Origin: UBA1366 sp047602575
GTDB lineage: Bacteria; Bacillota; Clostridia; Oscillospirales; Ruminococcaceae
Length of the DNA stretch: 64,000 nucleotides
NCBI GenBank assembly: GCA_047602575.1
Contig: JASGGY010000003.1
Span: 744,001 to 808,000, forward strand
Direction: 5' to 3'
The position numbers and the translations under genes are program-made. Each line of letters begins with the position of its first letter. Position 1 is the first letter of the stretch. This document shows positions 41,651-50,876 of the stretch, in pieces. The notes under the pieces are model-generated. The model did not search any database. It had not been told where the DNA came from and saw only the letters and a list, made by a program, of their open reading frames with translations.

Positions 41651-44263
41651 ATGGCGACGAACGAAAACAACGCAGTTGTCGTTGACAGTGTGGAAGCGCT
41701 GATGACGAAAATCGAGCAGATCCGCAATGCGCAGAGAACGTTCTCCACCTACACCCAAGCGCAGGTGGACGAAATTTTCAAGGCGGCGGCGATTGCCGCA
41801 AACAAAGCGCGCATCCCGCTGGCAAAAATGGCGGTTGCGGAAACCGGCATGGGCGTGGTTGAGGACAAGGTCATCAAGAACAATTATGCCGCGGAATACA
41901 TCTATAATGCGTATAAGGATACCAAAACCTGCGGCGTGGTGGACGAGGACAAGGCGTTCGGCACGCAGAAAATCGCCGAGCCCATCGGCGTGATCGCGGC
42001 GGTTATCCCGACCACGAACCCGACCTCCACCGCGATTTTCAAAGCGCTTCTGTGCCTGAAAACCCGCAACGGCATCATCATCTCCCCCCACCCCCGCGCG
42101 AAGAATTCCACCATTGAGGCGGCGAAGATCGTACTCGAAGCGGCGGTTGCGGCGGGCGCACCGGAGAACATCATCGGCTGGATTGACGTGCCGAGCCTAG
42201 AGCTGACCAACACCGTCATGAAGGAAGCCGACACCATCCTTGCCACCGGCGGCCCCGGCATGGTGAAAGCCGCTTATTCCAGCGGAAAGCCCGCCATCGG
42301 CGTGGGCGCGGGCAACACACCGGCGATCATCGACGCTTCCGCCGACATCAAAATGGCGGTTTCCTCGATCATCCTGTCAAAAACCTTTGACAACGGCATG
42401 ATCTGCGCGTCGGAGCAATCGGTGATTGTGAGCAAAGAAATCTACGACACCGTGAAAAAAGAATTCGCATTCCGCGGCTGTTATTTCTTAAACCCCGAGG
42501 AAACCGAAAAGGTGCGCAAGACCATCATCGTCAATGGCGCGCTCAACGCGAAAATCGTCGGTCAGTCAGCGGCAAAAATCGCGTCCCTTGCGGGCGTTGA
42601 GGTTGACCCCGACACAAAGATTCTCATCGGCGAAGTGACTTCGGTTGACCTTGAGGAAGAATTCGCGCACGAAAAGCTCTCCCCCGTTCTGGCGATGTAC
42701 AAGGCGGAAGATTTCTCCGACGCGCTCGACAAGGCGGATCGCCTTGTGCAGGACGGCGGCTTCGGGCACACCTCTTCGCTTTACATCAACACCGTGACCG
42801 AGCAGGAAAAGCTCGCCCGCTTCACCGCAAAAATGAAAACCTGCCGCATTGTCATCAACACCCCCTCCTCCCACGGCGGCATCGGCGATTTGTATAACTT
42901 CAACCTCGCTCCCTCCCTCACACTGGGCTGCGGCTCGTGGGGCGGAAACTCCGTTTCGGAGAACGTCGGCGTCAAGCATCTGCTCAACATCAAGACCGTT
43001 GCCGAGAGGAGAGAGAATATGCTCTGGTTCAGAACCCCCCAGAAGGTTTATTTCAAGAAGGGCTGCCTGCCCGTTGCGCTTGACGAGCTGAAACACGTCA
43101 TGAACAAGAAAAAAGCGTTCATCGTCACCGACCAATTCCTGTTTGCCAACGGCTATACCAAGCCCGTGACCGACCGCCTTGATGCAATGGGCATCACCCA
43201 CGCGACGTTCTTTGACGTTGCGCCCGACCCGACCCTCGCTTGTGCCATTGAGGGCGCAAAGGCAATGACCGCGTTCGCCCCCGATGTCATCATCGCGCTC
43301 GGCGGCGGTTCGGCAATGGATGCCGGTAAAATTATGTGGGTACTTTACGAGCATCCCGATGCAGACTTTATGGACATGGCAATGCGCTTTATGGACATCC
43401 GCAAGAGAACCTACCAGTTCCCGAAAATGGGCGTAAAAGCGAATTTCATCGCCGTTCCTACCTCGTCCGGAACCGGCTCGGAGGTTACGCCCTTTGCGGT
43501 TATTACCGACGAAAAGACCGGCGTGAAGTATCCGCTTGCTGATTATGAGCTGCTGCCGAACATGGCAATCATCGACACTGACCTGATGATGAACGCGCCC
43601 AAGGGCTTGACAAGCGCATCGGGTATCGATGCGATGACCCACGCGCTGGAAGCCTATGCCTCCATCATGGCGACAGATTATACCGACGGACTCGCGCTCA
43701 AGGCGCTGAAAAACATCTTCGGCTTCCTCCCCGCCGCTTATAACAACGGCGCTTCCGACCCCGTTGCCCGCGAAAAAATGGCGGACGCTTCCACCATGGC
43801 AGGTATGGCATTTGCAAATGCGTTTCTGGGTGTTTGCCACTCCATGGCGCATAAGCTCGGCGCTTACCACCACCTCCCGCACGGTATCGCAAACGCGCTG
43901 CTTATCTCTGAAGTTATGCGCTTTAACATCGCAGCCGCACCGCGCAAAATGGGAACCTTCAGCCAGTATCAATACCCCCACGCGCTTGAGCGTTATGTGG
44001 AATGCGCACGCTTTGTCGGCGTAACGGGCAAGGACGACGAGGAAGTGTTTGAGAACTTCATTGTGAAAATCGAAGAACTCAAGGCGGCTGTCGGCATCAA
44101 GAAAACCATTGCGGAATACGGCGTGGACGAAGCAAAATTCCTCGAAACCCTCGACGAAATGACCGAGCAGGCGTTCGACGACCAATGCACCGGCGCAAAC
44201 CCACGCTACCCGCTGATGAAAGAAATCAAGGAAATGTACCTCAAGGTTTATTACGGAAAATAA
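41651..44263 (+). CDS. adhE: Bifunctional acetaldehyde/alcohol dehydrogenase AdhE
   Basis: An 870-aa fusion that reduces acetyl-CoA to acetaldehyde and then ethanol with NADH, forming spirosomes. The N-terminal aldehyde dehydrogenase half has PTTNPTSTAIFKAL and the catalytic cysteine in NGMICASEQSVIV. The C-terminal iron-dependent alcohol dehydrogenase half (from about 450) has ALGGGSAMDAGKIMWVLYEHP, SGTGSEVTPFAVI, ASGIDAMTHALEAYAS and the iron-ligand run HSMAHKLGAYHHLPHGIANA. Ethanol production and redox disposal are implied. It has two promoters and a probable Rex site, and is a single-gene unit with a strong terminator. Confidence 0.96.
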   Translation: MATNENNAVVVDSVEALMTKIEQIRNAQRTFSTYTQAQVDEIFKAAAIAANKARIPLAKMAVAETGMGVVEDKVIKNNYAAEYIYNAYKDTKTCGVVDEDKAFGTQKIAEPIGVIAAVIPTTNPTSTAIFKALLCLKTRNGIIISPHPRAKNSTIEAAKIVLEAAVAAGAPENIIGWIDVPSLELTNTVMKEADTILATGGPGMVKAAYSSGKPAIGVGAGNTPAIIDASADIKMAVSSIILSKTFDNGMICASEQSVIVSKEIYDTVKKEFAFRGCYFLNPEETEKVRKTIIVNGALNAKIVGQSAAKIASLAGVEVDPDTKILIGEVTSVDLEEEFAHEKLSPVLAMYKAEDFSDALDKADRLVQDGGFGHTSSLYINTVTEQEKLARFTAKMKTCRIVINTPSSHGGIGDLYNFNLAPSLTLGCGSWGGNSVSENVGVKHLLNIKTVAERRENMLWFRTPQKVYFKKGCLPVALDELKHVMNKKKAFIVTDQFLFANGYTKPVTDRLDAMGITHATFFDVAPDPTLACAIEGAKAMTAFAPDVIIALGGGSAMDAGKIMWVLYEHPDADFMDMAMRFMDIRKRTYQFPKMGVKANFIAVPTSSGTGSEVTPFAVITDEKTGVKYPLADYELLPNMAIIDTDLMMNAPKGLTSASGIDAMTHALEAYASIMATDYTDGLALKALKNIFGFLPAAYNNGASDPVAREKMADASTMAGMAFANAFLGVCHSMAHKLGAYHHLPHGIANALLISEVMRFNIAAAPRKMGTFSQYQYPHALERYVECARFVGVTGKDDEEVFENFIVKIEELKAAVGIKKTIAEYGVDEAKFLETLDEMTEQAFDDQCTGANPRYPLMKEIKEMYLKVYYGK

Positions 44264-44277
44264 ACCTTCTCGATAAG

Positions 44278-44317
44278 AAAAACAGTCCGGACGGTAAAAA
44301 GTCCGGACTGTTTTTTT
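44278..44317 (+). terminator. Terminator after adhE
   Basis: CAGTCCGGAC / GTCCGGACTG stem with seven T. Confidence 0.9.
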
Positions 44318-44319
44318 GC

Positions 44320-44356
44320 GTAAAAAGCAATGGGGCTTGCATCATTGCAAAGCCCC
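44320..44356 (-). terminator. Terminator of the nif transcript
   Basis: Minus strand GGGGCTT / AAGCCCC with inner GCA/TGC pairs, then a T-run. It stands back to back with the adhE terminator. Confidence 0.68.
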
Positions 44357-44427
44357 GAGAACAATACGCCATTGTATTTCTAAGATGCGAAACGCGTTGC
44401 TGTCAGTATGCACCAGTTGTGCGGGAA

Positions 44428-45237
44428 TTATGCGTCCACAGCCATGATCCTGCGGAATTTTTCCTCTGCGGAAAGCGCGCCCATATGGTTGTTGCCGAGG
44501 TCGAACAGTCGGCCGCCTGCGCGCATAAGTTCTTCATAGCCGCAGTTGCCGGCACGCTCGCCGATGCCGAGGAGCGTGGTGTCCGCGAACAACGCACCGG
44601 CTTTCAGTCCCTTAAGCGTATTCGCCACCGCCATCCCAAGGTCATTGTGGGTGTGCATTTCAACTTCAATGCCCGTGTTGGCGATTAAATCCGCGACCGC
44701 CCGCGCGCACAAAGACGGCGTAATCACGCCCACTGTGTCCGCGTAGCGAATCCTGCGCACGCCCTGTTCCCGCAGGTTCGCCGCCATCACCATCATAAAT
44801 GTGATGTCCGCGCGCGTCGCATCCTCAAACCCGATGGTTACTTCCTCGCAGCCGGATTCGTATGCTTTTTCCACGCAAACGGCAAGGGTTTTTGTCACCC
44901 AGACCTTGTTTTTCCCCAGCTTTCCGTAAATCTGCGTGTAGGAAACCGGCACGCTGATGTGAATAATATCTGCTCCGCAGCGCTTTGCAAGGGCAATGTC
45001 CTTTTCCGCAAGACGGCACCAGACAGAGATTTTTGTGCGCTTGCGGTTGCGCATGATTTCCTGTATCGTTTCGATTTCATACCCGCCGATCGCAGGGATG
45101 CCCGCTTCGATCTGATAAACCCCGCTCTCCTCAAGCAGCGCCGCGCAGGCGACCTTCTGTGTGAGGTTCATCGCGATAAAGGGGCTTTGCTCGCCGTCGC
45201 GCAGCGTGGTATCCACAATATAACGCTTCTCCCGCAT
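44428..45237 (-). CDS. nifV: Homocitrate synthase, alpha subunit (NifV-alpha)
   Basis: A 269-aa enzyme domain holding the catalytic barrel of homocitrate synthase: VDTTLRDGEQSPF, FEDATRADITF and the metal-binding HTHNDLGMA. Homocitrate is an organic ligand of the iron-molybdenum cofactor. Full-length NifV has a second domain; here it is supplied by the separate gene directly upstream (NifV-omega), as in Clostridium pasteurianum. AAAGGAGG precedes the ATG. It is the last gene of the nif cluster. Confidence 0.88.
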   Translation of the reverse strand: MREKRYIVDTTLRDGEQSPFIAMNLTQKVACAALLEESGVYQIEAGIPAIGGYEIETIQEIMRNRKRTKISVWCRLAEKDIALAKRCGADIIHISVPVSYTQIYGKLGKNKVWVTKTLAVCVEKAYESGCEEVTIGFEDATRADITFMMVMAANLREQGVRRIRYADTVGVITPSLCARAVADLIANTGIEVEMHTHNDLGMAVANTLKGLKAGALFADTTLLGIGERAGNCGYEELMRAGGRLFDLGNNHMGALSAEEKFRRIMAVDA

Positions 45238-45251
45238 CGCAGCCCCTCCTT

Positions 45252-46238
45252 TTATATCAGCACCGCCGCTTCATCGGCGACCTCGTCAATCAGATCGAGC
45301 AGATCGTCGTCGGTCACGCCGGAATTGTTTTCGATGCTCCGCTTGCGGATTTTCGCAAGCAGCAGCCCCACGTCAGGCGCGGAGGACGCAAGACCAAGCT
45401 CCTTGAGCTTCACCAGCACCGCGGATTTGCCGCTATGCTTGCCCAGCACAATCCTGCGTTCGCTGCCCACCAGCTCCGGCGGGAACGGCTCGTACATCTT
45501 CGGCTGCTTCAGAATGCCGTTGACATGGATGCCCGCCTCGACGGCGAAAATGTCCGTGCCGATGACGGCTTTTTTGGGCGAAATCCGCGCGCCCGTGATT
45601 TTTTCAAGCAGCGTCCGCAGCGCGGTGAACACCGCGAAATCCTGATTCGGCTTAAAGCGCTTCGTCACGCGCAGCGCCATCATGACCTCCTCAAACGCCG
45701 CGAAGCCGCCCAGCCCCGCAAAGGACGTCACCACACTGCCGCCGGAAGCGTGCAGCCACTCCACAGCCGCCGCCGTCGCGAAGCCAAAGCTGTTTTCCGG
45801 GCAAAGCTCCGTTCTGCCGCGCAGCTTCTTTTTCAGCTGTTCAAACACGGCGGCGTAATTGTGCATCATCAGATCGTCCAGCCCGCAGACGCGCACGGCT
45901 TCGTGCTTCGCCGTCGCCGCCAGAATGTGCACCGCGCTCAGATCGTTCGCCTGCACCTCCAGCGTAATCCGCGGATCGGGAAACTCCGGCGCGCGCCGGC
46001 AGACAAAGCTGCCGAATTCCGGATAAGCCTCAGCAGTGTCGGGATATTTGATCCGCAGGATATAAGTGTGCGCGGGAAGCGATTTCCCCAGCAGCTCATA
46101 CATCGCGACATTCAGCTCAACGGCGTCCGCCCCCGCCGCAATCAGCAGCGTGAGCAGCTCCAGCGCGTCCTCTTTTTTCGGCGAAAACGCGGCAATAGCC
46201 GACATCGTCCTGTCAATGATTTTGATCAAAATCCCCAC
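45252..46238 (-). CDS. nifV: Homocitrate synthase, omega subunit (NifV-omega)
   Basis: A 328-aa protein related to the second half of isopropylmalate/homocitrate synthases, with ELCPENSFGFATAAAVEWLHASGG, the VEAGIHVNGILKQP and GKHSGKSAV motifs of the NifV/LeuA linker region. It is the partner of the NifV-alpha gene that begins 15 bases later, so homocitrate synthase is a two-polypeptide enzyme here. The start is a GTG at 46238 following AGGAAC; a later ATG at 46205 is possible. Confidence 0.85.
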   Translation of the reverse strand: MGILIKIIDRTMSAIAAFSPKKEDALELLTLLIAAGADAVELNVAMYELLGKSLPAHTYILRIKYPDTAEAYPEFGSFVCRRAPEFPDPRITLEVQANDLSAVHILAATAKHEAVRVCGLDDLMMHNYAAVFEQLKKKLRGRTELCPENSFGFATAAAVEWLHASGGSVVTSFAGLGGFAAFEEVMMALRVTKRFKPNQDFAVFTALRTLLEKITGARISPKKAVIGTDIFAVEAGIHVNGILKQPKMYEPFPPELVGSERRIVLGKHSGKSAVLVKLKELGLASSAPDVGLLLAKIRKRSIENNSGVTDDDLLDLIDEVADEAAVLI

Positions 46239-46265
46239 CTGCCGTTCCTGCGGGGAACGCCCCGC

Positions 46266-46574
46266 TTAGATTTGATATTTCTCGACCGGCGTACCGTTTT
46301 CAAAATGCGACTCGCAGATTTCCTCCACCGCTTCGGGCGTTAAACCGCCGTACCAGATGCCCTCCGGATAAACCACGGCGATCGGCCCACGCGAGCAGAT
46401 GCCGAAGCAGCCGGTGTTGGTGATCATGCAGTCGCCGGTTAAGTCGCGGTCCTCGATTTCCTCCATGAACTTGTTGAGCAGCTTCACGCTCTCCTGCTGT
46501 GCGCAGAAGCCTTTCTGCATGCCGTTGGGTCTGCAGCTCGTACAGACAAAAATGTGATACTTGGGTGTCACCAT
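46266..46574 (-). CDS. Thioredoxin-like [2Fe-2S] ferredoxin
   Basis: A 102-aa ferredoxin of the thioredoxin-fold class (start PKYHIFVCTSCRPNG). Four to five conserved cysteines (CTSC, FCAQQES, and NTGCFGICSRGP) hold the cluster. The same kind of ferredoxin lies near nif genes in C. pasteurianum and interacts with nitrogenase proteins there. It sits between nifN-B and nifV-omega, which supports a role in nitrogen fixation, as an electron carrier or in cofactor assembly. Confidence 0.87.
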   Translation of the reverse strand: MVTPKYHIFVCTSCRPNGMQKGFCAQQESVKLLNKFMEEIEDRDLTGDCMITNTGCFGICSRGPIAVVYPEGIWYGGLTPEAVEEICESHFENGTPVEKYQI

Positions 46575-46607
46575 AACAATCTTCCTTTCAAAAATATATT
46601 AAAATTT

Positions 46608-49268
46608 TTATACCCTGATGCTTACGCGCAGCTGTTCCGCCGCTTTTTTGACCGCATCTTCAATCCGGTCATACGTTGTAATCACCGCGATGCCCTGCGC
46701 TTCGAGCTTCTGCTTCGGCGTTTCGCCCGTTCTCAGCGCAAGAACCGCCTGACAATCCGCCACCGCGCGCAGGATTTTATCCATCTTGCTCTCGTGGTCG
46801 TCGCAGGAATCTGCGCCCGTGCAGTATTTTTCCACCCCGCGCTTTTCTAAAAACCGGACGAGATTGCCGTCGCTTTCGTAGAGATAGAATTCCTCCGCGT
46901 GACCGAAATGGCAGTCCACCAGCATCCCGCTCTTGGTGGCGACTGCGATTTTGATCATCGGCACGGCATCCGCCTTTTCGCCGCAGGAACCCGAACAGCC
47001 CCGGAATTCGATGGAAACGTCGTCGTCGAGCATGCCGATTGCGTCCGCGCGGCACTGGCGACAGTGGTACATCTGCTTGATGTTGATTGCGCACTTTTGG
47101 CGCAGGGTGTTGATTTCCTTGTTGTTCATCGTGTCTAAATTCTCAAACGCCGAACCTTCCACCGGAATATGGGGCATGATGTTGAGGACGTAAACGCCCA
47201 GCGCTTTTGCCTTTTCGGAAATTGCTTCGATGTGTGTGTCGTTGATGCCCTTGAGCGTGACGACATTGACCTTGCAGACAATGCCGCGCGCGGTGAGGTA
47301 GGTCAGCCCCGCGAGCTGGTTGGCGAGGAGCACCGACGCGCCCGCGACACCCGTCATGCGCATACCCATGAAATCCACGTGGCTGTAGATTTTCGCGCCG
47401 ATTTCCGCGTCCACCGCATTCATCGTCACCGTGATGTGGGAAACCCCCAGATCAATCAGCTCCTGCGCATAGAGCGGCAGCATCAGCCCGTTGGTGGAAA
47501 GGCAGAACGTCACCTGCGGGTCGTATTCCCGCAGCAGTGTGAGGGTTTCTTTGAGCTGCGGGAAATTCGCCAGCGCGTCCCCCGGCCCCGCGATGCCCAC
47601 CACCGTCAGGTTCGGAACCTTCGCCTTGACCACCTTGTATTTCTCAAGCGCCGGCGCCGGCGACAGAACCTCCGTCGTCACGCCCGGGCGGCTTTCGTTG
47701 GGGCAATCGTATTTGCGCACGCAGTAGTTGCACTGGATGTTGCACTTCGGCGCAACGGGGAGGTGCATCCGCGCGTTCTTGTGCGCACCGCAGTTAAAGC
47801 AAGGGTGGGCGGCGTTTTTTTCTTCGATGGTTTTCTCGGCGGTTGATTTCGTTAAATCAATGACCGGCATAACGGTTGTGTTTGTCACCGCTTGTTCCTC
47901 CTTGTTAAAATAGTTCTCGTACATCTCGCCGCGGAAATGCGTTTCGGTGTGCGCAAGCATCAGGTTGGCGACGCTTTCGGTCAAAAAGAGCGAACCGTCG
48001 AAGCCCAGAATCCGCACCCGCTGCCCGCCCACGCGGTCGTGGATGGGAAACGCGCACCGCACCAGCGGGATACCGAGCCGCTCCGAAACGCGCCGACCAT
48101 CGGAGCTTCCGATCATCACGTTCGCGCCGAGGTCGCGGCAGAGGGTTTCGATGTCTGTGAAATCCGCATCATCGGCGATTTCGTAGCTTTCCACAAACAT
48201 CCGCTCGGCGGCTTTCATCATCTCCGGCTCAAGCAGATCGCGCAGCCGGTGACAGACCGAGCCCGTCACCGCCGCCACCGGCACAATGCCGTTTTCGCAG
48301 CAAAGCCTTGTCATGGCAAGCACAAAATCCGGTTCGCCGAAAATGCACGCCCGCGCCTGCGCACAGTATTTGTGCGCGTCCACGATGGCGTCGAGATACC
48401 GTCCGCGCTCCTTTTGGTATTCGTCTGTCAGCACGCCGCCCGCCTGCACAATCGCTTCGGCAAGCGCATCCATCGCGCGGATGCCGGACGGCATGGGCAG
48501 CCGCTTGACGGGAACGCCGAACCGCTCGTTCAGATATTCCGCCGGAGAAGCGCCGTCGGGAACGAATTCGGAAAACTCGATCGTGAGCCTTGCACCCGCC
48601 ATGCGCCGGATGTCGGCAAGCGCCGTGCCGCCGCTCTTCAGCCGCTCGTACCTTGCAACCGAAACGCCGTCGAGCGTTTCCGACAGATCCGGCAGAAGGA
48701 TGAAATTCACGCCTGCTTCCCGCAGAAAGCCCTTGAGCCAGCGCGTGTCGGCGGGGGAAATGTCCGGCACGATGAGGTTAATGCAATCGTTGGGTGTGTC
48801 GTCAAGCGCCAGCTGTGAAACTGCCGCCCGCAGCGCGCGGAAAAAGCCCTCATATTGCGTCGCACCGTAGCCCGCGGTTGAAACGCTCAGGATTTCGCCG
48901 TGAAAAGCGGGATGCGCGGCTTTGAATTTTTTGATGTAAGCCTCCACGTCCTCGCCGATGGTTTCGGCAAGGCAGGTGGTGGCGATGCCGATCAGATCAG
49001 GGTGATACAGGGAAATGAGGTTCTCAAGCCCCTTGACTAGGTTCTTTTCGCCGCCGAACACCGTGCCCTGCTCGGTCAGCGACGAGGAGGCGATGTCGAT
49101 GGGTTCGTTGTAATGCGTCGCCATATGGCGGCGGATGTAGGTTGCGCAGCCCTGTGAGCCATGCAGGATGGTCATGGTATTCTGAATCCCGCAAAGTGCC
49201 GTGACAGCACCCATTGGCATGCACATTTTACAGGGGTTTACGGTTAAGCTGACCAGATTTGCTCCCAT
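46608..49268 (-). CDS. nifN-B: NifN-NifB fusion, FeMo-cofactor assembly
   Basis: An 886-aa fusion. Residues about 1-450 are NifN, the scaffold partner of NifE (NPCKMCMPMGAVTALCG, LHGSQGCATYIRRH, TTCLAETIGEDV). Residues about 485-760 are the radical-SAM NifB that builds the NifB cofactor: HPCFNCG, then C509-N-I-Q-C513-N-Y-C516, and a GIAGPGDALAN SAM site. Residues about 770-886 are a NifX/NafY-like cofactor-binding domain (KIAVATKSGMLVDCHFGHAEEF). NifN-B fusions are known from clostridia. The fusion lets the precursor pass directly from NifB to the NifEN scaffold. AAGGGA precedes the ATG. Confidence 0.93.
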   Translation of the reverse strand: MGANLVSLTVNPCKMCMPMGAVTALCGIQNTMTILHGSQGCATYIRRHMATHYNEPIDIASSSLTEQGTVFGGEKNLVKGLENLISLYHPDLIGIATTCLAETIGEDVEAYIKKFKAAHPAFHGEILSVSTAGYGATQYEGFFRALRAAVSQLALDDTPNDCINLIVPDISPADTRWLKGFLREAGVNFILLPDLSETLDGVSVARYERLKSGGTALADIRRMAGARLTIEFSEFVPDGASPAEYLNERFGVPVKRLPMPSGIRAMDALAEAIVQAGGVLTDEYQKERGRYLDAIVDAHKYCAQARACIFGEPDFVLAMTRLCCENGIVPVAAVTGSVCHRLRDLLEPEMMKAAERMFVESYEIADDADFTDIETLCRDLGANVMIGSSDGRRVSERLGIPLVRCAFPIHDRVGGQRVRILGFDGSLFLTESVANLMLAHTETHFRGEMYENYFNKEEQAVTNTTVMPVIDLTKSTAEKTIEEKNAAHPCFNCGAHKNARMHLPVAPKCNIQCNYCVRKYDCPNESRPGVTTEVLSPAPALEKYKVVKAKVPNLTVVGIAGPGDALANFPQLKETLTLLREYDPQVTFCLSTNGLMLPLYAQELIDLGVSHITVTMNAVDAEIGAKIYSHVDFMGMRMTGVAGASVLLANQLAGLTYLTARGIVCKVNVVTLKGINDTHIEAISEKAKALGVYVLNIMPHIPVEGSAFENLDTMNNKEINTLRQKCAINIKQMYHCRQCRADAIGMLDDDVSIEFRGCSGSCGEKADAVPMIKIAVATKSGMLVDCHFGHAEEFYLYESDGNLVRFLEKRGVEKYCTGADSCDDHESKMDKILRAVADCQAVLALRTGETPKQKLEAQGIAVITTYDRIEDAVKKAAEQLRVSIRV

Positions 49269-49302
49269 GCGCTCATTCCCTTCGTTGTGGATTGCGCGGA
49301 AA

Positions 49303-50670
49303 TCAACTTCTGTTTTTGTCCAGCAGCGCCCACACCGGGCTGTTGACGGAGCGGTTGATTTCCTCGGTAAAATTCACGATGCCCTCAAAGCCCGCCAGCG
49401 CGTGCTTACGTTCGTGGTTGTGGTCGCAGAAGGCGATTCCGAGCTTATAGGCAAGCGGACGTTCCTTGACGCCGCCGACGAGAATGTCGGCTTTTTTTTC
49501 AAGCATGAACTGCTCAAGCTCCGCGGGGTTTGCGTCGTCGAGGATCACCGTGTCCGGATCAACCAGCTGCTCGATGATATTGTATTCGTCCTTTTTGCCG
49601 GTCTGCGTACCGACGACGACGGTTTTCATGCCAAGCTCGCGGAACTGGCGGATGAGCGAAATCGCCTTGAAGCCGCCGCCGACATAAATCGCCGCGCGCT
49701 TGCCTGCCAGCCGTGGACGGTACTGCTCGATGACGGGCATTACCCGCGCGGTCTGCTCGGCGCAGAAGGCTTTTGCCTTGCGCAGGATGTCCTTTCCGCC
49801 GAGCGCTTCCGCGATGCGCAGCAGCGATGCGGTGGTGTCCTCCACGCCGAAAAAGCTGACCTTGATGAAGGGAATCTCAAATTCGTTTTCCATCATATTC
49901 GCCAGATACGCGGACGAGCCCGCACACTGGACGATGTTGAGCGAAGCGCCCGGGGCTTTCCGCAGCGTGTCAACCGTCGCGTCGCCGGTGATGGTCGAAA
50001 CAACCGGCACACCGATTTTCGCGAGATAATTCTTGATAATCCACATCTCGCCGGACAGATTAAAGTCGCCCAGAATGTTCACGCCCTTTACCTTGGGCGC
50101 GTTCGCGGCGGCGGGGCGGATGAGCTGCATAATCGCGTTGCAGGCAAGCTTATAGCCGAGCGATTTTGTTCCCGAAAAGCCCGGCGCTTTCACCGGGATG
50201 ACGCGGATGCCGTAGCGTTCCTCCGCTTTCCGGCAGACCGCCTCGACGTCGTCGCCGATGACACCCACAATGCAGGTTGCATAGATAAAAATCACGCGCG
50301 GCTTGGGATCGGCTTTTTCCATCAGCTCGTCAACCGCCGCCGTGAGCTTTTTTTCGCCGCCGAACACGATGTCCGTTTCGCGCAAATCGGTGGAAAAGCT
50401 GTTGCGGTATAAATCCGAGCCGGAGGAAAGGCTTCCGCGGATGTCCCAGGTATAGCTTGCGCAGCCGATTGGTCCGTGGACGATGTGGTACGCGTCGGTG
50501 ATGGGGTTTAACACCACACGCGCCCCGCAGTAAACGCACGCGCGCTGGCTGACCGCGCCCGAAACGCTTTCCTTTTCGCAGCTGATGCCCGTTCCGTCAC
50601 CGTCGCAGAAGGATTTCTGCAGAATGGACGACTGTCTGTCGCGAAGAACCGCGCCTTGTGCCTTTGCCAT
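49303..50670 (-). CDS. nifE: Nitrogenase cofactor scaffold NifE
   Basis: A 455-aa homologue of NifD that with NifN forms the scaffold for FeMo-cofactor maturation. The cluster-binding cysteines are in RACVYCGARVVLNPITDA, HGPIGCASYTWDIRG and YATCIVGVIGDDV. DLRETDIVFGGEKKL is typical of the NifD/NifE family. The ATG at 50670 follows GGAAAGGCGG; an upstream frame extension lies inside the leader and is rejected. The leader before it carries a promoter and a terminator (50671-50798). Confidence 0.94.
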   Translation of the reverse strand: MAKAQGAVLRDRQSSILQKSFCDGDGTGISCEKESVSGAVSQRACVYCGARVVLNPITDAYHIVHGPIGCASYTWDIRGSLSSGSDLYRNSFSTDLRETDIVFGGEKKLTAAVDELMEKADPKPRVIFIYATCIVGVIGDDVEAVCRKAEERYGIRVIPVKAPGFSGTKSLGYKLACNAIMQLIRPAAANAPKVKGVNILGDFNLSGEMWIIKNYLAKIGVPVVSTITGDATVDTLRKAPGASLNIVQCAGSSAYLANMMENEFEIPFIKVSFFGVEDTTASLLRIAEALGGKDILRKAKAFCAEQTARVMPVIEQYRPRLAGKRAAIYVGGGFKAISLIRQFRELGMKTVVVGTQTGKKDEYNIIEQLVDPDTVILDDANPAELEQFMLEKKADILVGGVKERPLAYKLGIAFCDHNHERKHALAGFEGIVNFTEEINRSVNSPVWALLDKNRS

Positions 50671-50798
50671 AAAGATCCGCCTTTCCGCTTGCGCCGTTAT
50701 GATATAAAAAAACCGCACCGAATAAAGCAAGGCTTCATCGCAGTGCGGTTGTTTGATTTAGTCAGACACTTGGTTCGACATTTGTTACAATGATTATA
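50671..50798 (-). promoter_or_regulatory. nifE leader with promoter and intrinsic terminator
   Basis: An extended -10 (TGTTATAAT, TATAAT at 50798-50793) follows the nifK stop. Downstream, AACCGCAC (50750-50743) pairs with GTGCGGTT (50718-50711) and is followed by seven T. The terminator is only about 34 bases before the nifE ATG. No promoter fits between the two, so transcripts must read through it to reach nifE. Confidence 0.68.
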
Positions 50799-50876
50799 AC
50801 AGAAAATTGTGCAACGTGCATTGTTATATTTTTTTCAAACCGTGAACAATTAGCTTTTTCTGCTGCCGTGCGGAAT

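Noticed and set aside
42566..44185. A long minus-strand open frame of about 539 codons opposite adhE
   Set aside because: It is antisense to a fully conserved AdhE. Its product has no domain, is His/Arg/Gly-rich as expected from GC-rich antisense frames, and no ribosome binding site fits.
49201..50412. A plus-strand frame of about 403 codons opposite nifE
   Set aside because: Antisense shadow of nifE; no recognisable protein and no start signals.
50704..50750. The hairpin before nifE as a plain end-of-operon terminator for nifHDK
   Set aside because: A promoter cannot fit in the 34 bases between it and nifE, so some transcription must read through; it is better described as an attenuator or partial terminator.
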